Assembly (NCBI RefSeq): GCF_900114375.1
Contig: NZ_FOSV01000011.1
Location: 62,001-126,000 of the forward strand
Source of the DNA: Methylorubrum salsuginis
Lineage (GTDB): Bacteria; Pseudomonadota; Alphaproteobacteria; Rhizobiales; Beijerinckiaceae
Length of the DNA stretch: 64,000 bases
Reading direction: 5' to 3'
Of the stretch, positions 10,677 to 19,310 are shown piece after piece (position 1 is the stretch's first letter; every line of letters starts with the position of its first letter). The notes under the pieces are model-generated. The model saw nothing but the letters and a program-made list of their open reading frames with translations, was not told the DNA's origin and did no database searches. A program made the position numbers and the translations under genes.

Positions 10677-12592
10677 GCGACGAGCGCCGCCTGTTCCTCG
10701 TCGGAGACGCCGGCCTGACGGTCGGCCCAGAAGGCGTGCCCCTCGCCGGTGACGCGGGCGGTGCGGGACTTTTCGGAATGGGCGTTAGCCGCGACCACTC
10801 TGGCGCGCAGCTCGCGGTCCACCAGGGCGCGCAGGCTGTTGGCCGGATCGGGCATGACACCGGCATCGACCGTTCCGGGCACGCCGAGCTGATTCGAGGC
10901 GTCCGCGCCGACCGCGACGCCCGAATCGTGCAGGTAGGGCGCCGTCCAGGCCAGCCCGACGAGGTTCGGCACCTTGTAGCCGCCCTTCGTGCCGGCATGC
11001 CCCCAGCCGAGTTGAACCTGCTCGAGCGCCTCGCCTTCCAGCGGAATCGGCACGATTGTCGGGTCGGCGGGCAGCGGGAACGGCGTGTCGGTGGCAAACA
11101 TGGCGGGCGGCGACAGGCGCGCCTCCATCTTCGCCCCGGCCTTGGCCCGCGTCGGCTCGGTGCCGATCTCGTCCACCGGCAGGATGCGGTTGTTGGTCAG
11201 CGCCGGGCCGGAATGGCAGCCGGCACAGCCCGCGCGCTCGAACACCGCCCGGCCGGTTTTCAGCACCTCCGCGTCCGACGGCTTGGCGTCCGGTGCGCGC
11301 AGAAGATTCTGGAAGGCCGACATGGCGTTGTTGGCATGGTTGGCGGGCTCGCCCAACACCGAGGCGAACAGGCCGTTATCGGTCATGTAATTGGTGGCGG
11401 GGAAGCTCGGGAGCACCGCGTAGCGGTTGAGACCGGGCGATTCCGGCGTCGGGTCGGAGGCCGCCAGCACCTCGGTCGGGCGCTTCCCCCCGGCGGGGTC
11501 GTAGCGGAACGCCGCGCGCGCCGCGCCCTGGAGGATGGTGCCGAGATAGAGTTCCGGGTCGAGCCCGAACAGCGTCCTGGCCGCGGCGGTCTGCTGCGTC
11601 GTATCGGAATTGGCGGCGTGAACGTTGTTGTTGAGCGAGGACAGGCCCTTGAAAGGGCCGACCGCCTCCCGTCCGCTCCAGCTATAGGGCTCGCCATAGG
11701 CCGAGAAGCTCGACGGGATCGAGGTCGGGTTGGTGATCCGGTCGGCCGACGAGTCGAAGCTGCCCGGCGGCCAGCTCGCCACTTGCACCTTGGCGGCGGC
11801 CTCGAATTTTTGGGGATCGGGCAGCGGCGCCTGGGCGCCATCCGTCTGCGTCACCGTGCGGGCCGGATCGCCCGGATGGGCGGCGAGGTCCATGTTGCCG
11901 TGCATGAAATAGGCGCCGGCGTTCTTCGAGAGCGCCATCAGCAGGCCGGCATTGAGGTCGGTGTTGGGCGCGCCCTCCACCACCTTGCCCGAGGCCGGAT
12001 CGACCGCCGCGTGGCAGAGCGCGCAGGTGATGCCCATGCGAAGCGTGCCGCGGTCGTAGAAGGTGCGGATGCCGATGATCGCCGGCGAACCCTTGGCGAC
12101 GTCGAGCCCGGTCGGCACCTCCTCGCCCTTGCGCCAGGTCCGATCGCCAACCGTCACGTCGCGGCTCATGCGGACTTTGAGGTTCGTCGTCGCGCCGCCC
12201 CCGAGAGCCAGCACCGCGCGGGCGACCTCGAACGGGCCCACGCCGCCGTCGAGCATGCCCATCACGTCGGAAAGAAACACCTCGTTGCCGAAGGTTTCCC
12301 CGTAGAAGGCCTCGCGCCCGCGCCTGACGAGGGCCGCGTCGATGGCGACCGCGCCCTTTTCGGGCAAGAGCGCGGCCCGGCCCTCCGGCGTCGCCTTCAT
12401 CCGCTCGGCCTCCTCCGCGGACACGCGGCGACCGAGCAGATCGTAGGCGGTGGTCAGTGCATAGCGGTCGCGGTTCAGAACGTCGGCCTCGTCCGGCATC
12501 GGCGCGTAGCTGAAGCGACCGAATAATCCTACCGCGAGGACGACCCCTGCCGCGACCCCGGATACGGCGATGACGCGCAGCGGCCAGCCCAT
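10628..12592 (-). CDS. Membrane-anchored dihaem cytochrome c protein
   Basis: 654 residues with one N-terminal membrane anchor or uncleaved signal ('VIAVSGVAAGVVLAVGLFG'). Two CXXCH haem sites, 'CALCH' (about residue 208) and 'CAGCH' (about 485), sit in separate halves. The C-terminal half has the dihaem peroxidase-like cadence 'GRAVFERAGCAGCHSGPALTNN' and 'YKVPNLVGLAWTAPYLHDSG', so it resembles the large MauG/CcpA-related cytochromes, but a peroxidase function is not proven. It likely transfers electrons in the periplasm. The 3' end overlaps the convergent peptidase gene. Confidence 0.8.
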   Translation of the reverse strand: MGWPLRVIAVSGVAAGVVLAVGLFGRFSYAPMPDEADVLNRDRYALTTAYDLLGRRVSAEEAERMKATPEGRAALLPEKGAVAIDAALVRRGREAFYGETFGNEVFLSDVMGMLDGGVGPFEVARAVLALGGGATTNLKVRMSRDVTVGDRTWRKGEEVPTGLDVAKGSPAIIGIRTFYDRGTLRMGITCALCHAAVDPASGKVVEGAPNTDLNAGLLMALSKNAGAYFMHGNMDLAAHPGDPARTVTQTDGAQAPLPDPQKFEAAAKVQVASWPPGSFDSSADRITNPTSIPSSFSAYGEPYSWSGREAVGPFKGLSSLNNNVHAANSDTTQQTAAARTLFGLDPELYLGTILQGAARAAFRYDPAGGKRPTEVLAASDPTPESPGLNRYAVLPSFPATNYMTDNGLFASVLGEPANHANNAMSAFQNLLRAPDAKPSDAEVLKTGRAVFERAGCAGCHSGPALTNNRILPVDEIGTEPTRAKAGAKMEARLSPPAMFATDTPFPLPADPTIVPIPLEGEALEQVQLGWGHAGTKGGYKVPNLVGLAWTAPYLHDSGVAVGADASNQLGVPGTVDAGVMPDPANSLRALVDRELRARVVAANAHSEKSRTARVTGEGHAFWADRQAGVSDEEQAALVAYLLSVDRLTQNVPTP

Positions 12593-12890
12593 GATCGTTC
12601 GTCGATTCCCTGACCCCAACGGCCACGCCGTCCGCCGATAACTTCGCGAAACGTAAATCGTTCGACTGTTCCTAACAAATATTAGTTCGGAAGCTCTCGG
12701 GAGCGTTTCAAGATCCATGGGGCGGATTATCTTGGAACGTGGTGTCGCAGCACTCGCGGGAGACCGAGGAAACACGGCGACGATGGGTTAATCCCCTAAT
12801 CTATGTTGGCGCAGAAGCCATCCGTTCGCGGGACAAAGTGAGAGCGAGGGCGTGCGCCCTTGCACATGTCCGTGACCGCCACAGGACCTG
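12593..12890. other. Divergent intergenic region between cytochrome and ECF sigma genes
   Basis: 298 nt with lower GC than its neighbours, including an AT-rich patch near 12668-12690. It must hold promoters for both divergent genes. A GGAAC/CGTT pair on the minus strand has a 14-nt spacer, which is off for EcfG. No gene is seen. Confidence 0.5.
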
Positions 12891-13634
12891 ATGCCTAAGA
12901 CTGCCCTGGCCGAAGACGCCCTCCCGGTGGGTGAGCCGCCCATCATCGCTCTCGACGTTCAGCACCGACTCGGCGCCCTGCTCGCCGAAGCCTATGCCCG
13001 AATGCCGGGCAGTCCCGCGGTCGGCTCGGACCGTTTCGGCGATCTGCTCGCCAAGCTGGAGACCGTGCTGGTCGCCCAGGAGGGCCGCGACGAGGAGTCG
13101 TTCCGCTCCGAGATCATCGCGATGACGCCGCGTCTCTACAATTTCGCTATGTCGCTGACCAAGAACCCGTCGGCTGCCGACGACCTCGTGCAGGACACCT
13201 TCCTGCGGGCGTGGCGCAGCCGGGCGCGCTTCACCGTCGGCACCAATCTCGGCGCGTGGCTGTTCACCATCATGCGCAACGCGTTCTATTCGCGCCACCG
13301 CAAGGAGGTGCGCGAGATCGCCGACAGCGACGGCGACTATGCCGACCGGCTGGCGGCAGCCCCCGAGCAGTCCGGCCACGTCGATCTCCTCGATGCGCAG
13401 ACGGCGTTGACCAAACTGCCGCTGCCGATGCGGCAGGCGCTGATTCTCGTCGCCATCGAGAACCTCAGCTACGAGGAGGCCGCGACGGTGATGAATTGCC
13501 GGATCGGCACGGTGAAGAGCCGGGTCTGGCGCGCCCGCGAGCAGTTGGCCCAGATCCTCGGCTACAGTGCGGGAGACGTCGGCTCCGACAGTATGACGCT
13601 GTCGGCCGTCGGCAATCAGGCCTGGATGGTCTGA
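12891..13634 (+). CDS. ECF-type RNA polymerase sigma factor with N-terminal extension
   Basis: 247 residues. Sigma region 2 reads 'PRLYNFAMSLTKNPSAADDLVQDTFLRAWRS' with 'NLGAWLFTIMRNAFYSRHRK'. Region 4 is 'LPLPMRQALILVAIENLSYEEAATVMNCRIGTVKSRVWRAREQL'. The wording is close to alphaproteobacterial EcfG-like factors. About 75 residues precede region 2, more than usual. Part of that extension ('DRFGDLLAKLETVL...SFRSEIIAMTPRL') is matched in the sigma gene at 21210-21839. No NepR or PhyR gene is adjacent. The convergent amidotransferase ends 10 nt away, with a hairpin covering both stops. Confidence 0.88.
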   Translation: MPKTALAEDALPVGEPPIIALDVQHRLGALLAEAYARMPGSPAVGSDRFGDLLAKLETVLVAQEGRDEESFRSEIIAMTPRLYNFAMSLTKNPSAADDLVQDTFLRAWRSRARFTVGTNLGAWLFTIMRNAFYSRHRKEVREIADSDGDYADRLAAAPEQSGHVDLLDAQTALTKLPLPMRQALILVAIENLSYEEAATVMNCRIGTVKSRVWRAREQLAQILGYSAGDVGSDSMTLSAVGNQAWMV

Positions 13635-13648
13635 CCGGTCCCGGTCAG
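13631..13648. terminator. Palindromic stem covering both stop codons of convergent genes
   Basis: CTGACCGG (13631-13638) is the inverted repeat of CCGGTCAG (13641-13648) with a 2-nt centre. It includes the TGA of the sigma gene and the reverse TGA of the amidotransferase gene. It could be a compact bidirectional terminator. There is no U-tract. Confidence 0.45.
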
Positions 13649-14484
13649 GCGCTCATGGGCAATTGCAACCGCGGCAGGCCGGAGCGCCGGGCCAGCCCGA
13701 ACTCCTTGAGCGAGATCACCGCCACCGGCTCGTCCCGTCGGGCGACGACGACGCTGTTGTCCGGCACGGGGGTCCAACTCTCGTGCTCCTTGTCGAGGGG
13801 CTCGGACACCACGACCACGCCGTCGGCGGACTGGCGGTAATACATGCTGTTGGCGGCATCGTTGGCCGCGTAGCGGAAGGCGTAGAGGTCGCGCCCGTCG
13901 GCGAGCGCCGCGGTGAAGCGGAACGGATGCCCGTCATCGATGCCGCCGACGAGTTCGGTCACCCGTGCCAGGGCGCGGGCCGTGGCCGTGATCGGGTCGC
14001 GGGGCTCCGATGAGGCCATCAGGCCCTGGCCGAGGATCGCCAGGAACAGGGCTTCCGAATCGGTCGTGCCGGAGCGCGACGGGTACAGCTCGTCCGGGAT
14101 CAACGCCTCGATCGGTCGGCGCAGGCGCGCCCAGTCGCCGATATAGCCGTTGTGCATGAACAGCCACGGGCCGCAGGCGAAGGGATGGCAGTTCGGCCGG
14201 GTGATCGGCGTGCCGGTCGCCGCCCGCACATGGGCGAAGAACAGGTGCGAGGTGAGGTGGCGGCAGAGATAGCGCAGGTTCTCGTCCGACCATGCCGGCT
14301 GGACCTCGCGGAACCGACCGGGCTCCGGGTGGTCGCCGTACCAGCCGAGGCCGAACCCGTCGCCGTTGGTCGCGGCGGTCGATTCGAGCGCCTTGATGCT
14401 CTGCGAGACCAGCGAATGCGCCGGTTCCGTAATGTAGTGCTCCAGCGGGATCGTGCGGCCTCGATAGGCGATCCAGCGACACAT
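13645..14484 (-). CDS. Class II glutamine amidotransferase (YafJ/EgtC-like)
   Basis: 279 residues, one Ntn glutaminase domain without a synthetase domain. It starts MCRWIAYRG, so Cys2 is the nucleophile, as in YafJ and EgtC. Other family markers are 'NGDGFGLGWYG', 'FFAHVRAATGTP', 'NCHPFACGPWLFMHNGYIG' and 'SGTTDSEALFLAIL'. The nitrogen acceptor is unknown; no ergothioneine genes are nearby. Confidence 0.85.
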   Translation of the reverse strand: MCRWIAYRGRTIPLEHYITEPAHSLVSQSIKALESTAATNGDGFGLGWYGDHPEPGRFREVQPAWSDENLRYLCRHLTSHLFFAHVRAATGTPITRPNCHPFACGPWLFMHNGYIGDWARLRRPIEALIPDELYPSRSGTTDSEALFLAILGQGLMASSEPRDPITATARALARVTELVGGIDDGHPFRFTAALADGRDLYAFRYAANDAANSMYYRQSADGVVVVSEPLDKEHESWTPVPDNSVVVARRDEPVAVISLKEFGLARRSGLPRLQLPMSA

Positions 14485-14648
14485 CGATGGGGTGCTCCGG
14501 CCCGTGGGCGTGTTTCGTCACCGGCGCTTCGGCGAAGATCGTGGAGAATCCGCGTCACCTTGAGGGCAAACCGGCGTCGGACGGTCCGCCTGCGGCATTC
14601 CGTGCCTCCAACGCGGCACGGCCGGATCGGATGCGGGGCGATCCCGCC

Positions 14649-15047
14649 TCAAATCTCGGGGATCGGCCGCGGCCGCCGGTCGGATCCGATGGCCACGAAG
14701 GTGAACAACCCCTCCGTCACCTTCATCGTGGTCTCGCCCTCGCGCTCGCGCCGCCACACCTCGACTTGGATCGCCATGGAACTGCGCCCGGTGCGCACGA
14801 TCCAGGCGTAGAGGCTCACCTCGTCGCCGACGAAGACCGGGCGGTGGAAGGTCATCGCCTCGACCGAGATCGTGGCGCAGCGTCCCTTGGCGCGGCGGGC
14901 CGCGACGTTGCCCGCCGCCAGATCCATCTGCGCCATCAGCCAGCCGCCGAAGATGTCGCCCGCCGGATTGGTGTCGGCAGGCATCGCGATGGTGCGGATC
15001 ACCGGCGGTCCGTGCTCCGTCGGCGGGGCCAGGGTCTCGTCCGTCAT
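14649..15047 (-). CDS. Acyl-CoA thioesterase, YciA-like hotdog fold
   Basis: 132 residues, a single hotdog domain. The active-site loop reads 'PADTNPAGDIFGGWLMAQMDLAAGNVA' with the Asn/Asp pair typical of YciA acyl-CoA hydrolases, followed by 'MTFHRPVFVGDEVSLYAWIVRTGRSSM'. GAGG lies 8 nt before the ATG. It is expected to be cytoplasmic and to hydrolyse acyl-CoA esters. It sits 164 nt downstream of the region upstream of the class II amidotransferase, so it is probably a separate unit. Confidence 0.85.
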   Translation of the reverse strand: MTDETLAPPTEHGPPVIRTIAMPADTNPAGDIFGGWLMAQMDLAAGNVAARRAKGRCATISVEAMTFHRPVFVGDEVSLYAWIVRTGRSSMAIQVEVWRREREGETTMKVTEGLFTFVAIGSDRRPRPIPEI

Positions 15048-15144
15048 CGTGGGCCTCGAGGCTGTCGTGTCGTTGCAAAAAGCTGAGCAGGGACCGTGCC
15101 TTGCTTCATCCGCCGCGTCGATCGCTCGAATGCGACCGAAGCCG

Positions 15145-15212
15145 TTAACCGATCTTTAACCTTCCGATTGCCCCTGCCCGCCGCCTGTGAGAGCTTATTA
15201 ACGTGAGCTTAA
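15145..15212 (+). promoter_or_regulatory. Two CtrA-type boxes (TTAA-N7-TTAA)
   Basis: TTAA (15145-15148), 7 nt, TTAAC (15156-15160), then TTAA (15198-15201), 7 nt, TTAA (15209-15212). Both match the alphaproteobacterial CtrA consensus exactly. The second lies 16 nt before the ATG of the transglutaminase-like gene. TTAA is rare in DNA this rich in GC, so two correctly spaced pairs are unlikely by chance. Confidence 0.75.
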
Positions 15213-15228
15213 GAGTTCGGGTCGGGTC

Positions 15229-15888
15229 ATGCGTAACGAGTTCGCCCAGCGCCGCTTTTCCATCGTCCGCCGCACCGTGATGGCGGGCCTCGCCCTGGCC
15301 GCGGGGCTCGGGGCCGTGGGTCTCGGGACGACGGAGGCCGCGGCCCAGGCTCTCCCGACGATGGGCCTCTCGGCGACGACCACGGGCGCGGCCCGGCCGA
15401 TCGCCGCCTGGGCGGAATTCTGCGAGCGCTACCCCGGCGAGTGCGCCGTCGACCGCACCGAGGCGGCCTCCGTCACCCTCACCCCGGCGCTCTGGCAGAC
15501 GATCAACACGATCAACCGCCGCATCAACCGGTCGGTCGACGCGGTCACCGACCAGCAGCACTGGCACTCCGCCGACCGCTGGGACCTCGCCGAGGACGGC
15601 CGGGGCGATTGCGAGGACTTCCAGCTCCTCAAGCGGCGCCTTCTGGTCCAGGCCGGGCTGCCCCGCCGGGCCCTGCGGATGACCGTCGTCATCGACGAGA
15701 AGGGCGAGGGCCACGCCGTGCTCACCATCGTGACCAACCGCGGCGACCTCATCCTCGACAACAAGACCAGCACGATCCTGCCCTGGACCCAGACCGGCTA
15801 CACCTTCGTCAAGCGCGAGAGCCAGGAGGCCGTGGGCTGGGTGGCGCTCGGCCGGGACGCCTCGCCGGTCACTGCCGCGAACCGCTGA
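15229..15888 (+). CDS. Periplasmic transglutaminase-like cysteine protease (BTLCP, DUF920)
   Basis: 219 residues with a signal peptide ending near 'TTEAAAQA'. Catalytic triad as expected for bacterial transglutaminase-like cysteine proteinases: Cys in 'GRGDCEDFQLLKR', His in 'KGEGHAVLTIV' and Asp in 'LILDNKTS'. Relatives such as LapG cleave surface adhesins under c-di-GMP control, but no LapD or adhesin gene is adjacent, so the substrate is open. Two perfect CtrA boxes lie directly upstream, which suggests cell-cycle-timed expression. Confidence 0.85.
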   Translation: MRNEFAQRRFSIVRRTVMAGLALAAGLGAVGLGTTEAAAQALPTMGLSATTTGAARPIAAWAEFCERYPGECAVDRTEAASVTLTPALWQTINTINRRINRSVDAVTDQQHWHSADRWDLAEDGRGDCEDFQLLKRRLLVQAGLPRRALRMTVVIDEKGEGHAVLTIVTNRGDLILDNKTSTILPWTQTGYTFVKRESQEAVGWVALGRDASPVTAANR

Positions 15889-16030
15889 AAATTGACCGTC
15901 CCGCTTCGGGACCGAACGGCGCGGACGCGCGTTATCCGGTCTTAACGGTTCGGCGGCGAAGGTTGACGGAAGGTTTTCGCTCTTCGCCCACGGCGCCGAA
16001 AACCCCGGTCCTGCCTACGGTTCGCCGCCC

Positions 16031-16345
16031 ATGCGTCGCGTTCTCCCCCTGATCGCCCTCGCCCTCCTCGTTGCCCCCGCCCGGGCCGACGAGAGCGCCG
16101 GCACGCGCCACGCCGCGTGGCAATCCTGCCTGGACGACGCCTTCGCCGAGCAGGCCCGCACGACGAGCCGCAGCTACGCCGCGACCAAGGCGGTCTCGAA
16201 TTGCCGCGAGCCGGAGGCGGCCTATCTCGCCGCGCTTTCGACCTCGCCGATGCTCGACGGCGAAGACGTCGCACGGATGCGCCCGGCCCTGATCGCGCGG
16301 GCGCGAGAGCGGCTGATCGGCCTGCCGCGGCTGAGCGCGCTCTGA
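16031..16345 (+). CDS. Small secreted protein of unknown function
   Basis: 104 residues: a signal peptide ('RRVLPLIALALLVAPARA') followed by a mostly helical 84-residue mature part with two cysteines ('WQSCLDDAF', 'VSNCREPEAAYL') that could pair in the periplasm. No family recognised. It lies 142 nt downstream of the protease gene. Confidence 0.7.
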   Translation: MRRVLPLIALALLVAPARADESAGTRHAAWQSCLDDAFAEQARTTSRSYAATKAVSNCREPEAAYLAALSTSPMLDGEDVARMRPALIARARERLIGLPRLSAL

Positions 16346-16483
16346 TCTCGTCCGACCGGTTCCCGTCCCGGATGAGCTGCGCCCGCGCGATCAGGCGTCC
16401 CGCCATGGCGAGGCGGTGTGGTCGAAGCTGACGCGAACGTCGAAAAGTCTCCGAAACGTTATCCCCAGACTTATCCCCGCTGT

Positions 16484-17869
16484 TCACGCCAGCATGTAGG
16501 CCAGGAGCGAGCGGAGCTGCGCCGGCTTGATCGGCTTGTGGACGAGCTCCGCGCCGTGCGCGCGGGCTTGGCGCTCGATGTCGGCGCTGTGATCGGCGGT
16601 GGTGAGGATGACGGGCGTGACCCAGCCCCTGTTGCGCCGCAGGTAATCGACCACGTCGAAACCGCAGGCGCCGTGGTCGAGATGATAGTCGATCACCATC
16701 ACGTCGGGCCGCCCGAGCCCCGCCCCCAGGGCCGTCACGACGCCGGCGAGGTCGGCGAAGGTGTGCACCTCCGCGTCCCAGTTGCGTAGGAGGCGCTGCA
16801 ACGCCTCGGCCGTCGAGGCATCGTTCTCGATCACCAGCACGCGGGCGCCGGTCAGTGCGGTGGCGAGCGGCGTGAGACGGGGCTGCGCATCCGGGCGCCC
16901 CGCGGCCACCGGCAGGGTCAGGCTGACGCGGGTGCCGTGGCCGGTGCGGGAGTGGAGCGTCACGTCGTGGCCGAGGGTGGAGGCCATGCGCTGGACGATC
17001 GAGAGCCCGAGTCCGAGCCCGACGCCGCCATCCTCGTGTCCGCCGCGGTAGAATTCCTCGAAGACCAGCGCAAGCTCGTGCTCCGGGATGCCGCGGCCGG
17101 TATCGACCACGTCGATGCGGCAGGTCTTGCCCCTCGCATCGCCGCCCCCCTCCCCTCCGCGTCGGCGGGCGGCAATCAGCACGCCGCCGCGCTCGGTGTA
17201 GCGGATCGCGTTGGAGACCAGATTCTGCAGGATACGCTGCATCAAGATCCCGTCCGTCTCGACCACGAGGTCGTCGCAGCGGGTGACGAGGCGCAGTTCC
17301 TTGCGCTCGGCGAAAGGCCGGAAGCTCGCCTCGATGCCGGCCACCAGATCGGCGAGCCGCACCGATTTGACGACGGGGCGCACCACGCCGGCATCGAGCT
17401 TCGAGATGTCGATGAGCGCCTTGATCAGATCCTCGATGGTCTCCAGGCCGCGCTCGACCTGACGGGCGATGGTCTGCGCCTCGGCACCCGCCGCGAGATC
17501 GGTCAGCGCCGAGAGCGAGAGCCGGGCGGCGTTGAGCGGCTGGAGCAGGTCGTGGCTCGCCGCCGCGAGGAAGCGCGTCTTCGACCGGTTGGCGGTCTCG
17601 GCCTCCTCCTTGGCGGCCTGCAGCGCCTCGTTCGAGCGCTCTAGGCTGTGCATCAGCGCGGTCAACTCCTCGGTTCGGGCGCGGACGCGGCCTTCGAGCA
17701 TGATCGCGGTCTGGAACAGCGAGTAGGCACCGCCCTGCTGGTCCATGGTCCGCTCGACATGGGCCATCAGCGAGGCGTTGATGCGCTCGAGCTTGGCCAC
17801 CCGCCGGCTCAGCGACTCGACGGTGTCGGGCTCCGAGGGGGGCTCCATCCAGGGCAGCGGCCGGTTCAT
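16484..17869 (-). CDS. NahK-like hybrid histidine kinase with C-terminal receiver
   Basis: 461 residues. A coiled-coil N-terminus without membrane segments ('LSRRVAKLERINASLMAHVE') leads to the H-box 'TRFLAAASHDLLQPLNAARLSLS' (His about residue 118). The ATPase follows with 'LQNLVSNAIRYTERGG', 'VDTGRGIPE' and 'GVGLGLGLSIVQRM'. The receiver domain (about 340-461) begins 'VLVIENDAST' and has phospho-acceptor Asp in 'VMVIDYHLDHG' and Lys in 'VHKPIKP'. The H-box wording and domain order match the NahK family, cytoplasmic kinases encoded with the NO sensor NosP. Its ATG overlaps the stop of the FIST gene (ATGA). Confidence 0.88.
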   Translation of the reverse strand: MNRPLPWMEPPSEPDTVESLSRRVAKLERINASLMAHVERTMDQQGGAYSLFQTAIMLEGRVRARTEELTALMHSLERSNEALQAAKEEAETANRSKTRFLAAASHDLLQPLNAARLSLSALTDLAAGAEAQTIARQVERGLETIEDLIKALIDISKLDAGVVRPVVKSVRLADLVAGIEASFRPFAERKELRLVTRCDDLVVETDGILMQRILQNLVSNAIRYTERGGVLIAARRRGGEGGGDARGKTCRIDVVDTGRGIPEHELALVFEEFYRGGHEDGGVGLGLGLSIVQRMASTLGHDVTLHSRTGHGTRVSLTLPVAAGRPDAQPRLTPLATALTGARVLVIENDASTAEALQRLLRNWDAEVHTFADLAGVVTALGAGLGRPDVMVIDYHLDHGACGFDVVDYLRRNRGWVTPVILTTADHSADIERQARAHGAELVHKPIKPAQLRSLLAYMLA

Positions 17870-19038
17870 GGCACCTCGGCCCGGCGGCCGATCGCGATGC
17901 CCGTGAACGTCTGGTTCAGATGCATCGAGCGGTACTGCTCGCCGTAGGTCTCGAACCCGACGACGCCGTAGCGGCGGTAGAGATCGGCGATGCGGTGGCG
18001 CACCTGCCGGCTCTCGGCGTCGAGACGGCGGAACACGCAGTCGAAACCGATGACGAGGTCGAGGCCGCCGAGCGCCGCGTCGAGGGCGTCGAGTTCGGCC
18101 CGGGTCGCCTCGACGATGTCCCGGGGCTGGGCCAGCGTCATCACCACGCCCTCGCCGATGGCGCAGAAGAAGGTCAGCGAGCCGTCCGGCTCCACCCGGC
18201 TGATCGAACGGCAATAGTATTCGCCGCCGATCTTCACCGCGAGCGGATAGGCCGCGAAGCTCATCGGGGTCAGCCGTTCGGGATCGAGCCCGACCGCCAT
18301 GGCGTATTCCCGCGCGGCGGGCTCGGCGTTCAACTCGTAGACGCGCCGCTCCTCCTCGCGGGCGGCGGTGACGACGAACCGGCGGCTCGTCGGCTCGAAA
18401 TTGTCGCTCTTGAAGATGCGGATCGGGAAATCCGTCTCGACCAGCAGGATGATCGCGGCGTCGCGATGCGCTTGGCCCTCGTGGATCAGCACCGTCGAGG
18501 CGAAGGCGAGGTCGTCGCCCGCCGAGCCGCCGATGAGCGGGATGCCGTCGAGGGCCCAGGCCACCGCCGAGACCACCGTCTCCTCCGCGTTGGCGAGCGC
18601 GTCGATCAGCGAGATCGCGAAGCGATGGCCCGTTCCCCCGTCCGGCCGGCCCTGGTCGAGCAGGCGGCGCAGGCCCCGCACGGTCGAGGCCGCGCCCTCC
18701 ACGTCGAGCCGGGCGATCTGGGTGAGGACCCCCGCGACGATGCGGAAGCCTTGCCGGGGGAAGGCGATGGCGACCAGCCCGCGGTCGATCGAGCCGGCCG
18801 GGCTGATCCCGCCCGAGGTGGTGCAGCCGCTCACGCCGACGCCGGGAAACCGCTCCGCCAGCGCCGCCGTGAGGACGGCGATGTCGTAGGTGGGCGAGAA
18901 GAACACGATGATGTGACCGATGCCGTCGCGCTCGAGCGCTCCGGCGATGGCCGCGACGGCCTCCCCGGCCTGCTCCGCATCGGTCCACGCGGTCTGTATT
19001 CCGCACAGATGCCGCCGCATCTGCGTACCCTGCACCAC
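17866..19038 (-). CDS. FIST-domain sensor protein (NosP-like)
   Basis: 390 residues with FIST_N followed by FIST_C. Visible blocks are 'HIIVFFSPTYDIAVLTAALAERFPG', 'VSGCTTSGGISPAGS', 'LIGGSAGDDLAFAST', 'MSFAAYPLAVKIGGEYYCRSI', 'IGFDCVFRRLDA' and 'GVVGFETYGEQYRSMHLNQTF'. In Pseudomonas and Vibrio, the FIST protein NosP binds haem, senses nitric oxide and controls its co-transcribed kinase. The four-base overlap with a NahK-like kinase supports that role here. The start is the GTG at 19038 with a GGAGAG ribosome site; an ATG at 19020 is an alternative. Confidence 0.87.
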   Translation of the reverse strand: MVQGTQMRRHLCGIQTAWTDAEQAGEAVAAIAGALERDGIGHIIVFFSPTYDIAVLTAALAERFPGVGVSGCTTSGGISPAGSIDRGLVAIAFPRQGFRIVAGVLTQIARLDVEGAASTVRGLRRLLDQGRPDGGTGHRFAISLIDALANAEETVVSAVAWALDGIPLIGGSAGDDLAFASTVLIHEGQAHRDAAIILLVETDFPIRIFKSDNFEPTSRRFVVTAAREEERRVYELNAEPAAREYAMAVGLDPERLTPMSFAAYPLAVKIGGEYYCRSISRVEPDGSLTFFCAIGEGVVMTLAQPRDIVEATRAELDALDAALGGLDLVIGFDCVFRRLDAESRQVRHRIADLYRRYGVVGFETYGEQYRSMHLNQTFTGIAIGRRAEVP

Positions 19039-19310
19039 CGCTTCTCTCCCTCGAACGGGTCTGTTCCGGTGGACCGGCCGCCCTTGCTCGCTCGGAGACG
19101 ACTATGTGCCCGGTGCCGCATGCCCGCAATGGGACAACGCGCCAAAACTGGGGGCGCGGCCCGCGGGCCGAATCATCCCCAGGCCAATACGCTCGCGGCA
19201 GCGTTACCGGCCCGGTCACCATAGATATCGGCGCGCTATACCGGTCGAAGCCGGATTAAGGCTGCCTTAGGACATTGGAGGATTGTGTGTAGACCGGGCA
19301 GGAGCAGCGC

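Noticed and set aside
12650..12672. GGAAC/CGTT pair on the minus strand upstream of the cytochrome gene
   Set aside because: The spacer is 14 nt; EcfG promoters need 16-17 nt.
19256..19270. TTAA-N7-TTAG upstream of the GGDEF-EAL gene
   Set aside because: One mismatch to the CtrA consensus and only a single box; too weak to call.
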